DNA from: Ornithomonoglobus_A sp034090805
Lineage (GTDB): Bacteria; Bacillota; Clostridia; UBA1381
DNA: 29,802 nucleotides
Direction: 5' to 3'
Assembly: GCA_034090805.1 (NCBI GenBank)
Contig: JAXDRV010000026.1
Coordinates: forward strand, 1 to 29,802
Below are positions 15,105 to 23,601 of the stretch, piece after piece; position 1 is the first letter of the stretch, and each line of letters starts with the position of its first letter. The notes under the pieces were generated by a model, which was not told where the DNA came from, ran no database searches, and worked only from the letters and a program-made list of their open reading frames with translations. The translations under genes and the position numbers were made by a program.

Positions 15105-15701
15105 TTACTGCATAAGCTGAACCAATGCACGCTTTATTATTTCTTCAACACTTCCCGATGTACCGGCTTTTTCAACTGCTCGCCTTGCGTCGTTTACGCT
15201 GTAGCCCAGAACAACAAGCGCACTGACCGCTTCCCCGGCACTGCCCGTTTCTCCGGGTACATCAATCTCCGGCGAGTCCGCATCCGGGACTATCTCCTCA
15301 TTCTTTAGCTTATCCTTAAGCTCCAAAATCATCCGCTGAGCCATCTTGGGCCCTACTCCCTGAGCCTTCGTTATCGTCTTTACATCGTTTGTGATTACCG
15401 CAAGCGCAAGCTTCGCCGGTGTTGTTACAGATAAAACCGACAACGCCGCCTTAGGTCCTACTCCCGACACGGAAAGCAAATGCAAAAACATTCCCTTTTC
15501 CTCCTCTGTCGTAAAGCCGTACAAGTCAAACACGTCCTCACGAACATGAAGATACGTATAAAACTGCGCCATCGCTCCCGTTTCCCCCGCAGCGCTCAAG
15601 CTTGCCGCCGAGGTATTGATTACATATCCTATTCCGTTATTTTCAAGAACAATACTGTTCCCGTCCTTTTTTACTATCTTTCCTTTTATAAAATAATACA
15701 T
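15105..15701 (-). CDS. ruvA: Holliday junction DNA-binding protein RuvA
   Basis: RuvA binds four-way junctions as a tetramer and loads RuvB. The 198-residue product begins MYYFIKGKIVKKDGNSIVLE, the OB-fold domain. Helix-hairpin-helix motifs follow (LLSVSGVGPKAALSVLS and ITKAQGVGPKMAQRMILELKD), then an acidic linker and the C-terminal RuvB-contacting domain (AVSALVVLGYSVNDARRAVE). The frame extends upstream to 15758, but the ATG at 15701 gives the conserved N-terminus, although only a weak GAGAG site precedes it. No ruvC lies next to it in this window. Confidence 0.96.
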   Translation of the reverse strand: MYYFIKGKIVKKDGNSIVLENNGIGYVINTSAASLSAAGETGAMAQFYTYLHVREDVFDLYGFTTEEEKGMFLHLLSVSGVGPKAALSVLSVTTPAKLALAVITNDVKTITKAQGVGPKMAQRMILELKDKLKNEEIVPDADSPEIDVPGETGSAGEAVSALVVLGYSVNDARRAVEKAGTSGSVEEIIKRALVQLMQ

Positions 15702-15746
15702 CAGAGCACTCTCATTCTTTTCAAATATTACGCATTGTTTACGTAT

Positions 15747-15775
15747 ATAATACAACAAAATTACAATTATGTCAA
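15747..15775 (-). promoter_or_regulatory. ruvAB-amidase promoter
   Basis: On the minus strand TTGACA (15775-15770), a 17-bp spacer and TATTAT (15752-15747) form a good SigA-type promoter 46 nt upstream of the ruvA start. No LexA-like box was recognised around it. Confidence 0.75.
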
Positions 15776-15884
15776 CCTTTATTTTTCAAAAAATTCAAGG
15801 TTTTTTCTCGTATTCTATATATTGTGCCAAGTAAATTTTCGAGGCACAAATTACAGAACGTGTATGAAATTTTTATTTCACGTA

Positions 15885-15913
15885 TTGAAATATTTTTTAA
15901 AATGGTATATAAT
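15885..15913 (+). promoter_or_regulatory. Promoter of the nitrilase-family gene
   Basis: TTGAAA (15885-15890), a 17-bp spacer and TATAAT (15908-15913) precede the gene by about 60 nt. A small dyad TGAAAT/ATTTCA (15864-15880) lies just upstream of the -35 and could be an operator. Confidence 0.75.
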
Positions 15914-15970
15914 AAGTGATGAGCAAAATACCAAATTTTATGATTGTATAATGATATAGGGGGGATTTTT

Positions 15971-16738
15971 ACGAAGGTTTCAGCCATACAGCTCTCGCAC
16001 AGCGATACTCAAATCAAGTCGGAAAGGCTTTCTCATGCGGAGTCACTGATACGCACTGCCGCCGATTCAGACTTGATTTTGCTGCCGGAGCTTTGGAATA
16101 CGGGATTTTTTTCTTATGATGAGTACGAACGTTCCTGCGAAGCTGATGACGGAGAAACGATTTCCATGCTTTCCCGTCTTGCGGCGGATATTAAAGCGTA
16201 CATATTCACGGGGAGCTTTGTGCAAAAGCGGAACGGCAAGCTTTACAACACCGCCATGCTGCTTGACAGAAGCGGTGCCACAGCCGCAAGCTACAGTAAA
16301 ATACACCTGTTCGGCGAGGAGCGGCAATACATGACCTGCGGAGATAAAGCCGTCACTGTTGATACGGAGCTTGGCAAAATAGGCTTAAGCATCTGCTATG
16401 ATCTGCGCTTTCCCGAACAATACCGCCGCATGACCGACTGCGGAGCAGAGATCTTTTTAAGCTGCTATGCCCTCCCCGCCTCACGTACCGAGCATTGGCG
16501 CATACTCACTCCGGCAAGAGCCTTGGAGAATCAGGCGTACTTTTTTTCCTGCGGTTGTTCAGGAATCAACCGAGGTGTACATTATTCCGGTCATTCCACG
16601 CTCATCGCCCCGGACGGCGCAATACTTGCCGAGGGTGCAGACGGCGAAGAAATATTAACAGCCGATGCGGATATTGAATGTGTTCGCCGCTTCAGACGTG
16701 ATTTCCCAGTGCTTAAGGACAGAAATATATCATTTTAA
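15971..16738 (+). CDS. Carbon-nitrogen hydrolase (nitrilase superfamily, omega-amidase-like), apparent ACG start
   Basis: The superfamily hydrolyses amides or nitriles; this one most resembles omega-amidase-like enzymes that deaminate 2-oxoglutaramate-type or small carboxamide substrates. The Glu-Lys-Cys triad is visible as Glu40 in LLPELW, Lys110 in YSKIHLF and Cys142 in ICYDLRFPE. The product is about 255 residues, usual for the family. The conserved beginning KVSAIQLS is preceded by ACG (15971-15973) where ATG is expected, six bases after GGGGGG (15959-15964). The only ordinary start in frame upstream is TTG at 15944, without a ribosome binding site. Later ATG/GTG/TTG codons would remove the first strand and the catalytic Glu region. 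Use of ACG, or a sequence error, is the likely explanation. The substrate is not determined. Confidence 0.85.
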   Translation, partial: TKVSAIQLSHSDTQIKSERLSHAESLIRTAADSDLILLPELWNTGFFSYDEYERSCEADDGETISMLSRLAADIKAYIFTGSFVQKRNGKLYNTAMLLDRSGATAASYSKIHLFGEERQYMTCGDKAVTVDTELGKIGLSICYDLRFPEQYRRMTDCGAEIFLSCYALPASRTEHWRILTPARALENQAYFFSCGCSGINRGVHYSGHSTLIAPDGAILAEGADGEEILTADADIECVRRFRRDFPVLKDRNISF

Positions 16739-16766
16739 TTTCGCTTAATAAATTTCATTATATTCC

Positions 16767-16803
16767 AAAAAATAAGATGCCCGGTAAGGACATCTTATTT
16801 TTT
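16767..16803. terminator. Bidirectional terminator
   Basis: AAAAAATAAGATG (16767-16779) pairs perfectly with CATCTTATTTTTT (16791-16803) around an 11-nt loop. T runs on both strands fit convergent transcription of the nitrilase-family gene and the acyl-CoA synthetase-like gene, whose stop codon begins one base away. Confidence 0.88.
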
Positions 16804-16804
16804 A

Positions 16805-18457
16805 TCATACTCTGTGCAAAAGTCCATTTGCCAAATCACTTGCCGCAAGCTCCTTCGCCTTATAATGCAGCTTTTTACCCGTAAGATTTACCGGTATCTG
16901 CGCCACGAACCTATAATATCTCGGACGCTTGTAATTTGCTATCATAGGGCTGTTTTTGCAGTATTCCTCAAGTTCCTCATACGTAAGCGACGGATCGGCT
17001 TTTACTATATATGCAGTAACAAGCTCCCCTCGCTGCTTATCGGGAACAGCTGTGACAATGCAGTCCGCAACCTTTTCAAAATTGTTAAGCACCTCTTCAA
17101 CCTGTGTCGGATAGATGTTTTCGCCGGACGATATTATCATGTCATCCTTTCTTCCGGCTATGCTGACGTAATTGTTTTCGTCCCATGTTCCGAGGTCGTT
17201 TGTATACATATATCCCTTATAAAACTTCTTTTCCGTTTCCTCGGGATTGTTGAAATAGCAATATGCCGATTTTGCTGGTGATCTGATAATAACCTCGCCT
17301 ACTTCAATATTATCATGCGCAGCCTCCTCATCAGGCTCTGCACGTCTGTCATCAAATATTTTAACGACACGCACATCATCATCAACACACGAGCCTCCCG
17401 CCGTACCCGCTTTTTCAGGCAAATCAAACGGACGGAGGAAGGTGTTCCAAAAGGTTTCAGTCGTACCGTAGCCGTTAAATATATTCGGAGTAAGCACACG
17501 CTGATATTTAATGCACGCCGCACGCTCAAGCGGGCTGCCCATGGTTACAATACCCTTTAGAGAGCTTAAATCACGTCCCTCTTTTTCCTGTGTTTCCGTA
17601 AGGCTCTCCAAAACGGTCGGAACTCCTATCACAAACGTAATTCCATGCTTTTCCACAAGCTCCAGACACACCTTTGCGATAAATTTACGCATAATTACAA
17701 TCTCACCGCCGGCATAGAAGGTCGGTGCCGGCCCCGCACAATGCAGTCCTCCCCTGTGAAACCACGGTGTTGTATTCATAGTTATATCCGTCTGATTCAT
17801 CGGGAAATGTATCATAACGTCATGCGATGACAGCACCTCATTGATACTTGTAAGCGGTACGCCCTTCTGACGTCCCGTTGTGCCTGAGGTATACAGGCGT
17901 GTTGTTTCGTCATATATACTCGGCACAAAGTCAATTTCAGGCTCTGTTTCCGGCTGACCGTTTACGTATTCCTCATACGTTACCACACCCTCAGGCGCAC
18001 TCTGCTTTTTCTCTATATCCATGAGAATTATACGTTTTGGTCTGTACTTTACCATTGCCAGTGCCTGTTCTATTACCTCCTGCTGCTCCGCCTCGTAAAT
18101 GAACACCTCCGGCTTTGAATCGTCAATGGTAATAGCTATCTCACCCGCCGACAGCCTGTAATTCATCGGACAGTTTACCGCTCCTATTTTATGTGCTGCC
18201 ACGTAAGTGAATGCAAAAACAGGGCAGTTGAGCAGCTGATACATAATAACATCGCCTTTTTTTATCCCATCGCCTATAAGTGCGTTCGCAAGCTTATTCA
18301 CTTCATTATTAAGCTCGCTGTATGTCCAGCTTTCGCCGGTTTGAGGAAAATACATCGCACGTCTGCCGCCGTAGCGGTAAACATTTCGCATAAATCCCTC
18401 TTTCCATGTGTATTCCGTTTCAAATGTTTTTTTAAATTCTTCCAAATACTGTTCCAT
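16805..18457 (-). CDS. AMP-dependent acyl-CoA synthetase/ligase family enzyme
   Basis: Class I adenylate-forming enzymes activate a carboxylate with ATP and usually transfer it to CoA. The 550-residue protein has the P-loop YTSGTTGRQKGV (189-200), the A5 motif NGYGTTE, the A7/A8 hinge region NDLGTWDENNYVSIAGRKDDMIISSGENIYP, and the C-terminal catalytic lysine region LTGKKLHYK. It is a soluble cytosolic enzyme of standard length, but substrate type (fatty, aryl or other acid) cannot be read from sequence. ATG at 18457 follows GGGAGA. It begins 24 nt after the deacetylase stop, so it is the last gene of a galK-deacetylase-ligase unit. The three functions do not form an obvious pathway. Confidence 0.88.
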   Translation of the reverse strand: MEQYLEEFKKTFETEYTWKEGFMRNVYRYGGRRAMYFPQTGESWTYSELNNEVNKLANALIGDGIKKGDVIMYQLLNCPVFAFTYVAAHKIGAVNCPMNYRLSAGEIAITIDDSKPEVFIYEAEQQEVIEQALAMVKYRPKRIILMDIEKKQSAPEGVVTYEEYVNGQPETEPEIDFVPSIYDETTRLYTSGTTGRQKGVPLTSINEVLSSHDVMIHFPMNQTDITMNTTPWFHRGGLHCAGPAPTFYAGGEIVIMRKFIAKVCLELVEKHGITFVIGVPTVLESLTETQEKEGRDLSSLKGIVTMGSPLERAACIKYQRVLTPNIFNGYGTTETFWNTFLRPFDLPEKAGTAGGSCVDDDVRVVKIFDDRRAEPDEEAAHDNIEVGEVIIRSPAKSAYCYFNNPEETEKKFYKGYMYTNDLGTWDENNYVSIAGRKDDMIISSGENIYPTQVEEVLNNFEKVADCIVTAVPDKQRGELVTAYIVKADPSLTYEELEEYCKNSPMIANYKRPRYYRFVAQIPVNLTGKKLHYKAKELAASDLANGLLHRV

Positions 18458-18481
18458 AATTATCTCCCTATAACATTTTTG

Positions 18482-19993
18482 TTAATGAGGGCGCACTTCC
18501 GTTTCCTCAATTCCAGTCATATCCATAAGCGTATTGAGCCTTCCGTCGGCAAACGCTATACCATCGATATTTCTTCTCTGCATAAACACAAAGTTATCGT
18601 AGTATTCAAGCTGCGGCTCACGGTAAACACCGCAGAAAATCTTAAAGCCGTGTGCAATGAAGTCCGTCTGCTTCGGATCGTTCCAATCCGTGGGATTCGT
18701 ACCGAATGGATATATGTATATATCCGTACCGCCTATAATCGGCGCAACCTCCGCCTCCCATCTTGCAGTATCTATTCCGTACCACACGTTATCACGCTCA
18801 TAAAAATCTCTGTGTCCGTAGCTGTGCGAAGCAAAGCTCCAGCCAAGCTCCTTAAGCCCGGTTGCAACGGCTCTCGCCTCCTGTACTCTTTGCTCATATT
18901 CAGGTGAGTCAAGCTCGTTTGTTCTGTAGCCGAGAACTCCCTCATAGCCCGTAAGCGCCATTGTACCCTTTGCGCCGCCGTATGAAAAATCGGGATGCTC
19001 CTTTACGAATTTTTCGAGAATAGGCTGATAGTCGCCGTCCTCTATGTACTCTCTTGTTCCGTCGTCATTGTATTTAAACGTCCTCGGCATTCCGTCCGGT
19101 CCTATATCCACTCCCTGCACAAAGCCGTATGGCTTCATGTAATCGTAATAACAAGCGTCATCAAAGGACATGACTAGCGGCCGCTTTCCCTCAGGAACGT
19201 ACACCGCATTTTTTGAAACGGTACCGTCCGCATTCACGGTATAAAGACGTCTTATATCATACAATACAAAATTGTTCTCATAAAGCCTGTCAAGAATACG
19301 TTTAAACTCATTTACGGTCACGTAATTATCATTGTAATCCTGCGTCTGGTAATCACCGATAAACGTTGCTGCCGGGTCATATATCAAAGAATGGAAGAAC
19401 ACGTGCTCCACATCGCCCGTCCACTCAACCGCATTCGCAAATGCGATACAAGTGTTGTACAGCTTTGTTATGTTCGGTTCTGCGTTGTCCTTATTCAATG
19501 CTGTAATCGGTTCAAGCACCTGCGCCGCAGCGACATAATCATAATTTCTTATATGCTGATACGCCTCACGCTGCTTATTTTCCGACAGCCAGTAGAAATA
19601 TGTTTCCCTTGCCGCCTTAAGAGAGCCGTCTGTGTCCTTGTCCATATTTGCATCGAGAATCTGCACCGCTCCCTGAAGGTCGTTGGCATCATTTACCAGC
19701 TTATCAGCCGCTTCCTTAGCTTTTTCAGCGGTAACATACGAATGCTCGCCTGAAATAAACGGAAGTCCCTTCCCCGTCATCATTGTACGTACTCCGACAG
19801 CTGCGGCAGCCGCAATTATAACGACAGCAATCAACACCGGAAGTACCCTCTTTTTCTTCTTTTTTCCGCCGGACGGCTTTTTCTCTGCTTTCTCCGGCTG
19901 TTTATCCTCTATTGTATCGTCTTCATGCCTCTCGGCATTTACCGGTACGGCAAACTCTTCCTCAACCTCAGGTATTTTATTATCTTTATTCAT
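18482..19993 (-). CDS. Membrane-anchored polysaccharide deacetylase (NodB/CE4-like)
   Basis: The 503-residue protein has a charged cytoplasmic N-terminus (1-48), one membrane segment (about 49-69, VLPVLIAVVIIAAAAAVGV), a helical linker region (85-185) and an extracellular NodB-like domain. The metal and catalytic elements are MSFDDA (Asp278, Asp279) and SHSYGH (His390, His394), followed by the IYPFG strand. The usual TFDDG reads SFDDA, and about 110 residues separate it from the His motif, more than in simple NodB domains, so an insertion is present. The substrate could be peptidoglycan or another surface glycan. ATG at 19993 is selected because GGAG lies 6 nt upstream; the frame itself extends 13 codons further. 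Confidence 0.85.
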   Translation of the reverse strand: MNKDNKIPEVEEEFAVPVNAERHEDDTIEDKQPEKAEKKPSGGKKKKKRVLPVLIAVVIIAAAAAVGVRTMMTGKGLPFISGEHSYVTAEKAKEAADKLVNDANDLQGAVQILDANMDKDTDGSLKAARETYFYWLSENKQREAYQHIRNYDYVAAAQVLEPITALNKDNAEPNITKLYNTCIAFANAVEWTGDVEHVFFHSLIYDPAATFIGDYQTQDYNDNYVTVNEFKRILDRLYENNFVLYDIRRLYTVNADGTVSKNAVYVPEGKRPLVMSFDDACYYDYMKPYGFVQGVDIGPDGMPRTFKYNDDGTREYIEDGDYQPILEKFVKEHPDFSYGGAKGTMALTGYEGVLGYRTNELDSPEYEQRVQEARAVATGLKELGWSFASHSYGHRDFYERDNVWYGIDTARWEAEVAPIIGGTDIYIYPFGTNPTDWNDPKQTDFIAHGFKIFCGVYREPQLEYYDNFVFMQRRNIDGIAFADGRLNTLMDMTGIEETEVRPH

Positions 19994-20074
19994 AGTAAAC
20001 TCCATTCTGCCACCCCACAGCGGCTTAAACACAGGTGCGGAAATTACCGTCTTTCAGCACCAATCCCCCAAATC

Positions 20075-21367
20075 TTACAGCTTTAACTCATATCCGCCCG
20101 TCGGACGTATTGACAGCACATGGCACATTCCCTCGCCCAGAACCGCCTCTATCCTTGTTTTAAATTCATCAAGCATATCAAACGGAACAAAAGCCTGAAC
20201 CGTACCCGCAAAGCCGCCGCCGTGAACACGATATGCGCCTCTGTCACCGAGAAGCTCATCGCACATCGCAAGTGTTACCGACATCGCCTGCGATTTCGGC
20301 ATACTGCTTGCATATACGTTTTGCAGATACATATACGACGAACGTCCCGATTCCTTACTCAGTTTAAAAAATCTGTCAAAATCATTTTCCTCAAGAGCCT
20401 TTGCCTCATCAACCGCACGGCGCGTATCATGGAAGAAATGAAATGCTCTTAAAACGGCACGGTCATTTTTCAGCTTTTCACGAATATCCTTTATGTTTGC
20501 CATGAAATCCTTTTCATCTACCTCACGCAGATATTCCTTGCCGAAATACGCCGCAACCTCCTTCATATCTTCCGTTACCGCCGCATACTCATGCGTAAGA
20601 TCCGCATGATCCGCACCCGAATCTATAATACAAAGCGCATATCCGTGACCCTTTAAGTCAAAATCCACCTTCTTGATTATTGGGTTTTCCGTACTTTCAA
20701 AATCAATCGAAACAACAGAACCTACGGACGAAGCCATCTGATCCATGAGTCCGCTCGGCTTGCCAAAATATACGTTTTCCGCATACTGACCGAATTTTGC
20801 TATATCAACAGCACTCACCTCATTATCGGCAAAAAGTCCGTTTATTATCGTTCCGACAAGCACCTCAAATGCCGCCGACGAGGAAAGTCCCGATCCTTTT
20901 AATACGTTGGAAATCGTATATGCGTCAAAGCCCTTTACCTCATATCCCAAATCAACAAACTTCTTCACAACACCTCTTATAAGAGAAATAGCCTTGTCAT
21001 ACTGCTCCTCCTTAACTTCAAGGTCGTTTATGTTTATAACGTCCATGCTGTAGCCTCTTGACTGTATGCGTATCTCGTTTGTGCCGTTCGGCGCAGCCGC
21101 CGCAATAACGTCAAGATTTACACTGCCCGCAAGCACGCAGCCATGCTGATGGTCTGTATGATTTCCGCCTATTTCCGTTCTTCCGGGAGCCGAAAACAGC
21201 GCAATCTCATCTTTTTTTCCGAAGGTCTGCTCAAAGCAGTCTATCACGTCAAGGTATCTGTCTGCATATTTTGCGGTATCGTTTTTGTCGCAGGAATAAA
21301 GATACATTAAAGTATCGTCATATCTGCCCTCTTTCATACCTTTTTTTATATTCTCTGTTAAATCCAT
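20075..21367 (-). CDS. galK: Galactokinase
   Basis: GalK phosphorylates alpha-D-galactose at C1 in the Leloir pathway. The 430-residue protein belongs to the GHMP kinase family. The sugar signature reads APGRTEIGGNHTDHQHG, the ATP loop is LKGSGLSSSAAFE, and the third motif is VHGGGFAGTVQAF near the C-terminus. LMDQMASSVG is also family-specific. It is about 40 residues longer than E. coli GalK because of an N-terminal helical extension, common in clostridial homologues. ATG at 21367 follows GGGAGAAAG. No galE or galT lies nearby in this window. The terminator at 21503-21545 separates it from thrC, though no convincing promoter could be assigned. Confidence 0.93.
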   Translation of the reverse strand: MDLTENIKKGMKEGRYDDTLMYLYSCDKNDTAKYADRYLDVIDCFEQTFGKKDEIALFSAPGRTEIGGNHTDHQHGCVLAGSVNLDVIAAAAPNGTNEIRIQSRGYSMDVININDLEVKEEQYDKAISLIRGVVKKFVDLGYEVKGFDAYTISNVLKGSGLSSSAAFEVLVGTIINGLFADNEVSAVDIAKFGQYAENVYFGKPSGLMDQMASSVGSVVSIDFESTENPIIKKVDFDLKGHGYALCIIDSGADHADLTHEYAAVTEDMKEVAAYFGKEYLREVDEKDFMANIKDIREKLKNDRAVLRAFHFFHDTRRAVDEAKALEENDFDRFFKLSKESGRSSYMYLQNVYASSMPKSQAMSVTLAMCDELLGDRGAYRVHGGGFAGTVQAFVPFDMLDEFKTRIEAVLGEGMCHVLSIRPTGGYELKL

Positions 21368-21502
21368 TCACTTTCTCCCTTCTTCCGCTCTGCAGCGGCA
21401 TAAAATCAATGACCGAATAGGCCTGCGCCCATTCCTCATTCCATGCTTAATTATAAGCAGCCTTTATCAATCTCCTCGCTTGGCGGATTTGCGCTGCCTT
21501 TT

Positions 21503-21545
21503 AAAAAAGGGGCTGCATCAAGCCGACAGGCCGACACAGCCCCTT
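21503..21545 (-). terminator. thrC terminator
   Basis: On the minus strand AAGGGGCTG (21545-21537), a 21-nt loop region and CAGCCCCTT (21515-21507) form a perfect 9-bp stem followed by T (21508-21503). It lies about 40 nt past the thrC stop. Confidence 0.85.
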
Positions 21546-21583
21546 GCTTATCTCAAACTTTCCGCAAAGGAACGTATATGCTG

Positions 21584-23086
21584 TTATTCCACCATGAGAA
21601 AATCGCTCACTATCTGCTGCATTTCTTCTTTTTCGCAAACAAGGTCGAATATAACCTGCTTGTTTTTCAGCTCATAAAGAGATTTGGGAATACTCATTCC
21701 GCTCTTTTCATGCAGCTCTTCAAGAAGAGTGAACTCGTCCTTGCCCGCAACATAGCCGTAATCCTCAAGCGCAATAAGCACGCTCTGATTAAACTTGAAC
21801 GGGCTTGCCGTTGAGGCGATGATTGTTTTTGTAACATCGCCCGTTTCTGCGGTGTACTTATCATATACCGCCTTAGCTACTCCCGTATGAGTATCGATTA
21901 CATAGTCAAACTCATCGGCGCAGGCTTTAATTGTAGCCTTTGTTTCATCGTCATCTGCGCAGCCTGCCCAGAACAGCTCCGAAAGCTTTGCCTTAACGTT
22001 GTTGCTTACCTCGTAAACTCCCTTTTCGTTAAGAGCCTTCATCCACTCAGCCACAAGGCTATCGTCGCAGCCTGTAAGATCATACAAAAATCTTTCGAGG
22101 TTTGACGAAATAAGTATATCCATCGACGGTGAAATAGTCGTATGGAAATCTCTGTTCTTATTGTATACGCCTGTTCTTATGAAATCGGTCAATACGTTGT
22201 TTTCGTTTGATGCGCATATAAATCTCGCAACGGGAAGTCCCATCTTCATCGCATAATACGACGCAAGGATATTACCGAAGTTGCCTGTCGGAACAACAAC
22301 ATTTACCCTATCTCCCGCCGTGATTTCGCCGTTGGCGATAAGATCTGCGTATGCCGAGAAATAATAAACTATCTGAGGCACCAGGCGTCCCCAGTTAATC
22401 GAGTTTGCCGACGACAGCTTGAAATGATTTCTTGAAAGCAGCTCTTTATAGTCCTCGTCGGTAAAGATTTTCTTTACTCCGCTCTGAGCGTCGTCAAAGT
22501 TGCCCTTTACGGCAGCTACGGAAACATTGTTTCCCTCCTGCGTAACCATCTGAAGCTTTTGAATCTCACTCACGCCGTTATCGGGATAAAATACGATTAT
22601 CCTTGTTCCGTTTACGTCCTTAAAGCCCTCAAGAGCAGCCTTTCCCGTATCTCCGGAGGTTGCCACAAGTATAACCACCTCATCTGTTTCGTTTGTCTTT
22701 TTCATTGACGTTGTTAAAAGATGCGGCAGAATTTGCAGCGCCATATCCTTAAACGCACAGGTAGGACCGTGCCACAGCTCCAGCACATATGCGCTGTCGT
22801 TTAGCTTATACACGGGAGCAATGCTATCCGTGCCGAACTTCTCCCTCGTATAAGCGTTTCTTATACAGTTTTTAAGCTCCTCCTCCGTAAAATCAGTGAG
22901 AAATTTACTGAGCACAAAGTATGCTCTTTCGTGATAATTTTTTGAAGCAAGAGCCTCAATCTCATCCAAGCTTACCTCCGGGAAGCTTTCGGGAACAAAA
23001 AGTCCGCCTTCCGTGCTAAGTCCCTGCTTTATTGCCTGAGCAGCACTTACGGATATACTCTTATCCCTTGTACTTTGATATTGCAT
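21584..23086 (-). CDS. thrC: Threonine synthase
   Basis: ThrC converts O-phosphohomoserine to threonine with pyridoxal phosphate. The 500-residue product belongs to the long class. It has the N-terminal MQYQSTRDKS and STEGGLFVPE block, the PLP lysine in HGPTCAFKDMALQ (Lys113), ATSGDTGKAALEGF (phosphate-binding region) and VPTGNFGNILASYYAKxMGLP-like sequence near the middle. ATG at 23086 is preferred because GGAGG stands 9 nt upstream; the open frame continues to 23116 without support. It ends at a terminator. Upstream, a hairpin at 23116-23148 separates it from the small P-loop gene. No other threonine pathway genes are adjacent. Confidence 0.95.
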   Translation of the reverse strand: MQYQSTRDKSISVSAAQAIKQGLSTEGGLFVPESFPEVSLDEIEALASKNYHERAYFVLSKFLTDFTEEELKNCIRNAYTREKFGTDSIAPVYKLNDSAYVLELWHGPTCAFKDMALQILPHLLTTSMKKTNETDEVVILVATSGDTGKAALEGFKDVNGTRIIVFYPDNGVSEIQKLQMVTQEGNNVSVAAVKGNFDDAQSGVKKIFTDEDYKELLSRNHFKLSSANSINWGRLVPQIVYYFSAYADLIANGEITAGDRVNVVVPTGNFGNILASYYAMKMGLPVARFICASNENNVLTDFIRTGVYNKNRDFHTTISPSMDILISSNLERFLYDLTGCDDSLVAEWMKALNEKGVYEVSNNVKAKLSELFWAGCADDDETKATIKACADEFDYVIDTHTGVAKAVYDKYTAETGDVTKTIIASTASPFKFNQSVLIALEDYGYVAGKDEFTLLEELHEKSGMSIPKSLYELKNKQVIFDLVCEKEEMQQIVSDFLMVE

Positions 23087-23115
23087 AATGAATAACCTCC
23101 AAAAATGTATGTGCA

Positions 23116-23148
23116 CAGAGCCAAAGCGGCAAAACCGCCCCGGCTCTG
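23116..23148 (-). other. Hairpin in front of thrC
   Basis: CAGAGCC (23116-23122) pairs with GGCTCTG (23142-23148), and GCGG/CCGC (23126-23129, 23135-23138) nests inside. On the minus strand it sits about 30 nt before the thrC start, without a T run directly after it. It could be an mRNA processing or stability element, or an attenuator. No T-box features were seen. Confidence 0.5.
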
Positions 23149-23163
23149 CTTTTTCCTAACGGA

Positions 23164-23577
23164 TTAAGCTAAGTTTTTAATGTAATCGGGAGCAGTATCA
23201 GCGTCTATACTTACCGAAAGAACGAATGAAATATTCAAATTCTGGCTGATTGCCTCAAGTCTGCTCAAAAATTCCTCAAAGCCGTCAAGGCTGTCAGAGC
23301 CAACGATTTTGAATATACCGTCAACAAATATGTTTGTAATATCGTAATCACGGCTGATAATTCCGCAAAGGAAGCCGAGAAATTCGCTGTAGCTCTTAAG
23401 ACCGAAATCCTTTGTATCAGCCATTCTTACCTTTGACTTGATGTCGTGCATCGAGCGTCTTGTATCGTCGCTTACGAACACAACATTTCCCTTTGCAACC
23501 ATTGCCGCATTGTTTACGTTTTCGATAAGAGCCTTTGTCTTACCTGTTCCCTTTTTACCGATTAATAATTCAACCAT
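23164..23577 (-). CDS. Small P-loop protein of unknown function
   Basis: The 137-residue protein begins MVELLIGKKGTGKTKALIE, with a Walker A motif GKKGTGKT at residues 7-14 directly at the N-terminus. A possible Walker B strand ends in Asp (NIFVDG, about residue 85). The rest is mixed alpha/beta with no recognisable DNA-binding or membrane segment, so it is a minimal cytosolic nucleotide-binding domain. ATG at 23577 follows GGAGG by 8 nt. It lies 24 nt after pgi and is surely cotranscribed with it. I do not recognise a characterised family; database names of the ATP-binding or PilT-like kind would be weak guesses. Confidence 0.8.
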   Translation of the reverse strand: MVELLIGKKGTGKTKALIENVNNAAMVAKGNVVFVSDDTRRSMHDIKSKVRMADTKDFGLKSYSEFLGFLCGIISRDYDITNIFVDGIFKIVGSDSLDGFEEFLSRLEAISQNLNISFVLSVSIDADTAPDYIKNLA

Positions 23578-23601
23578 TTGTTTTCCCTCCATTTTTTATT
23601 A

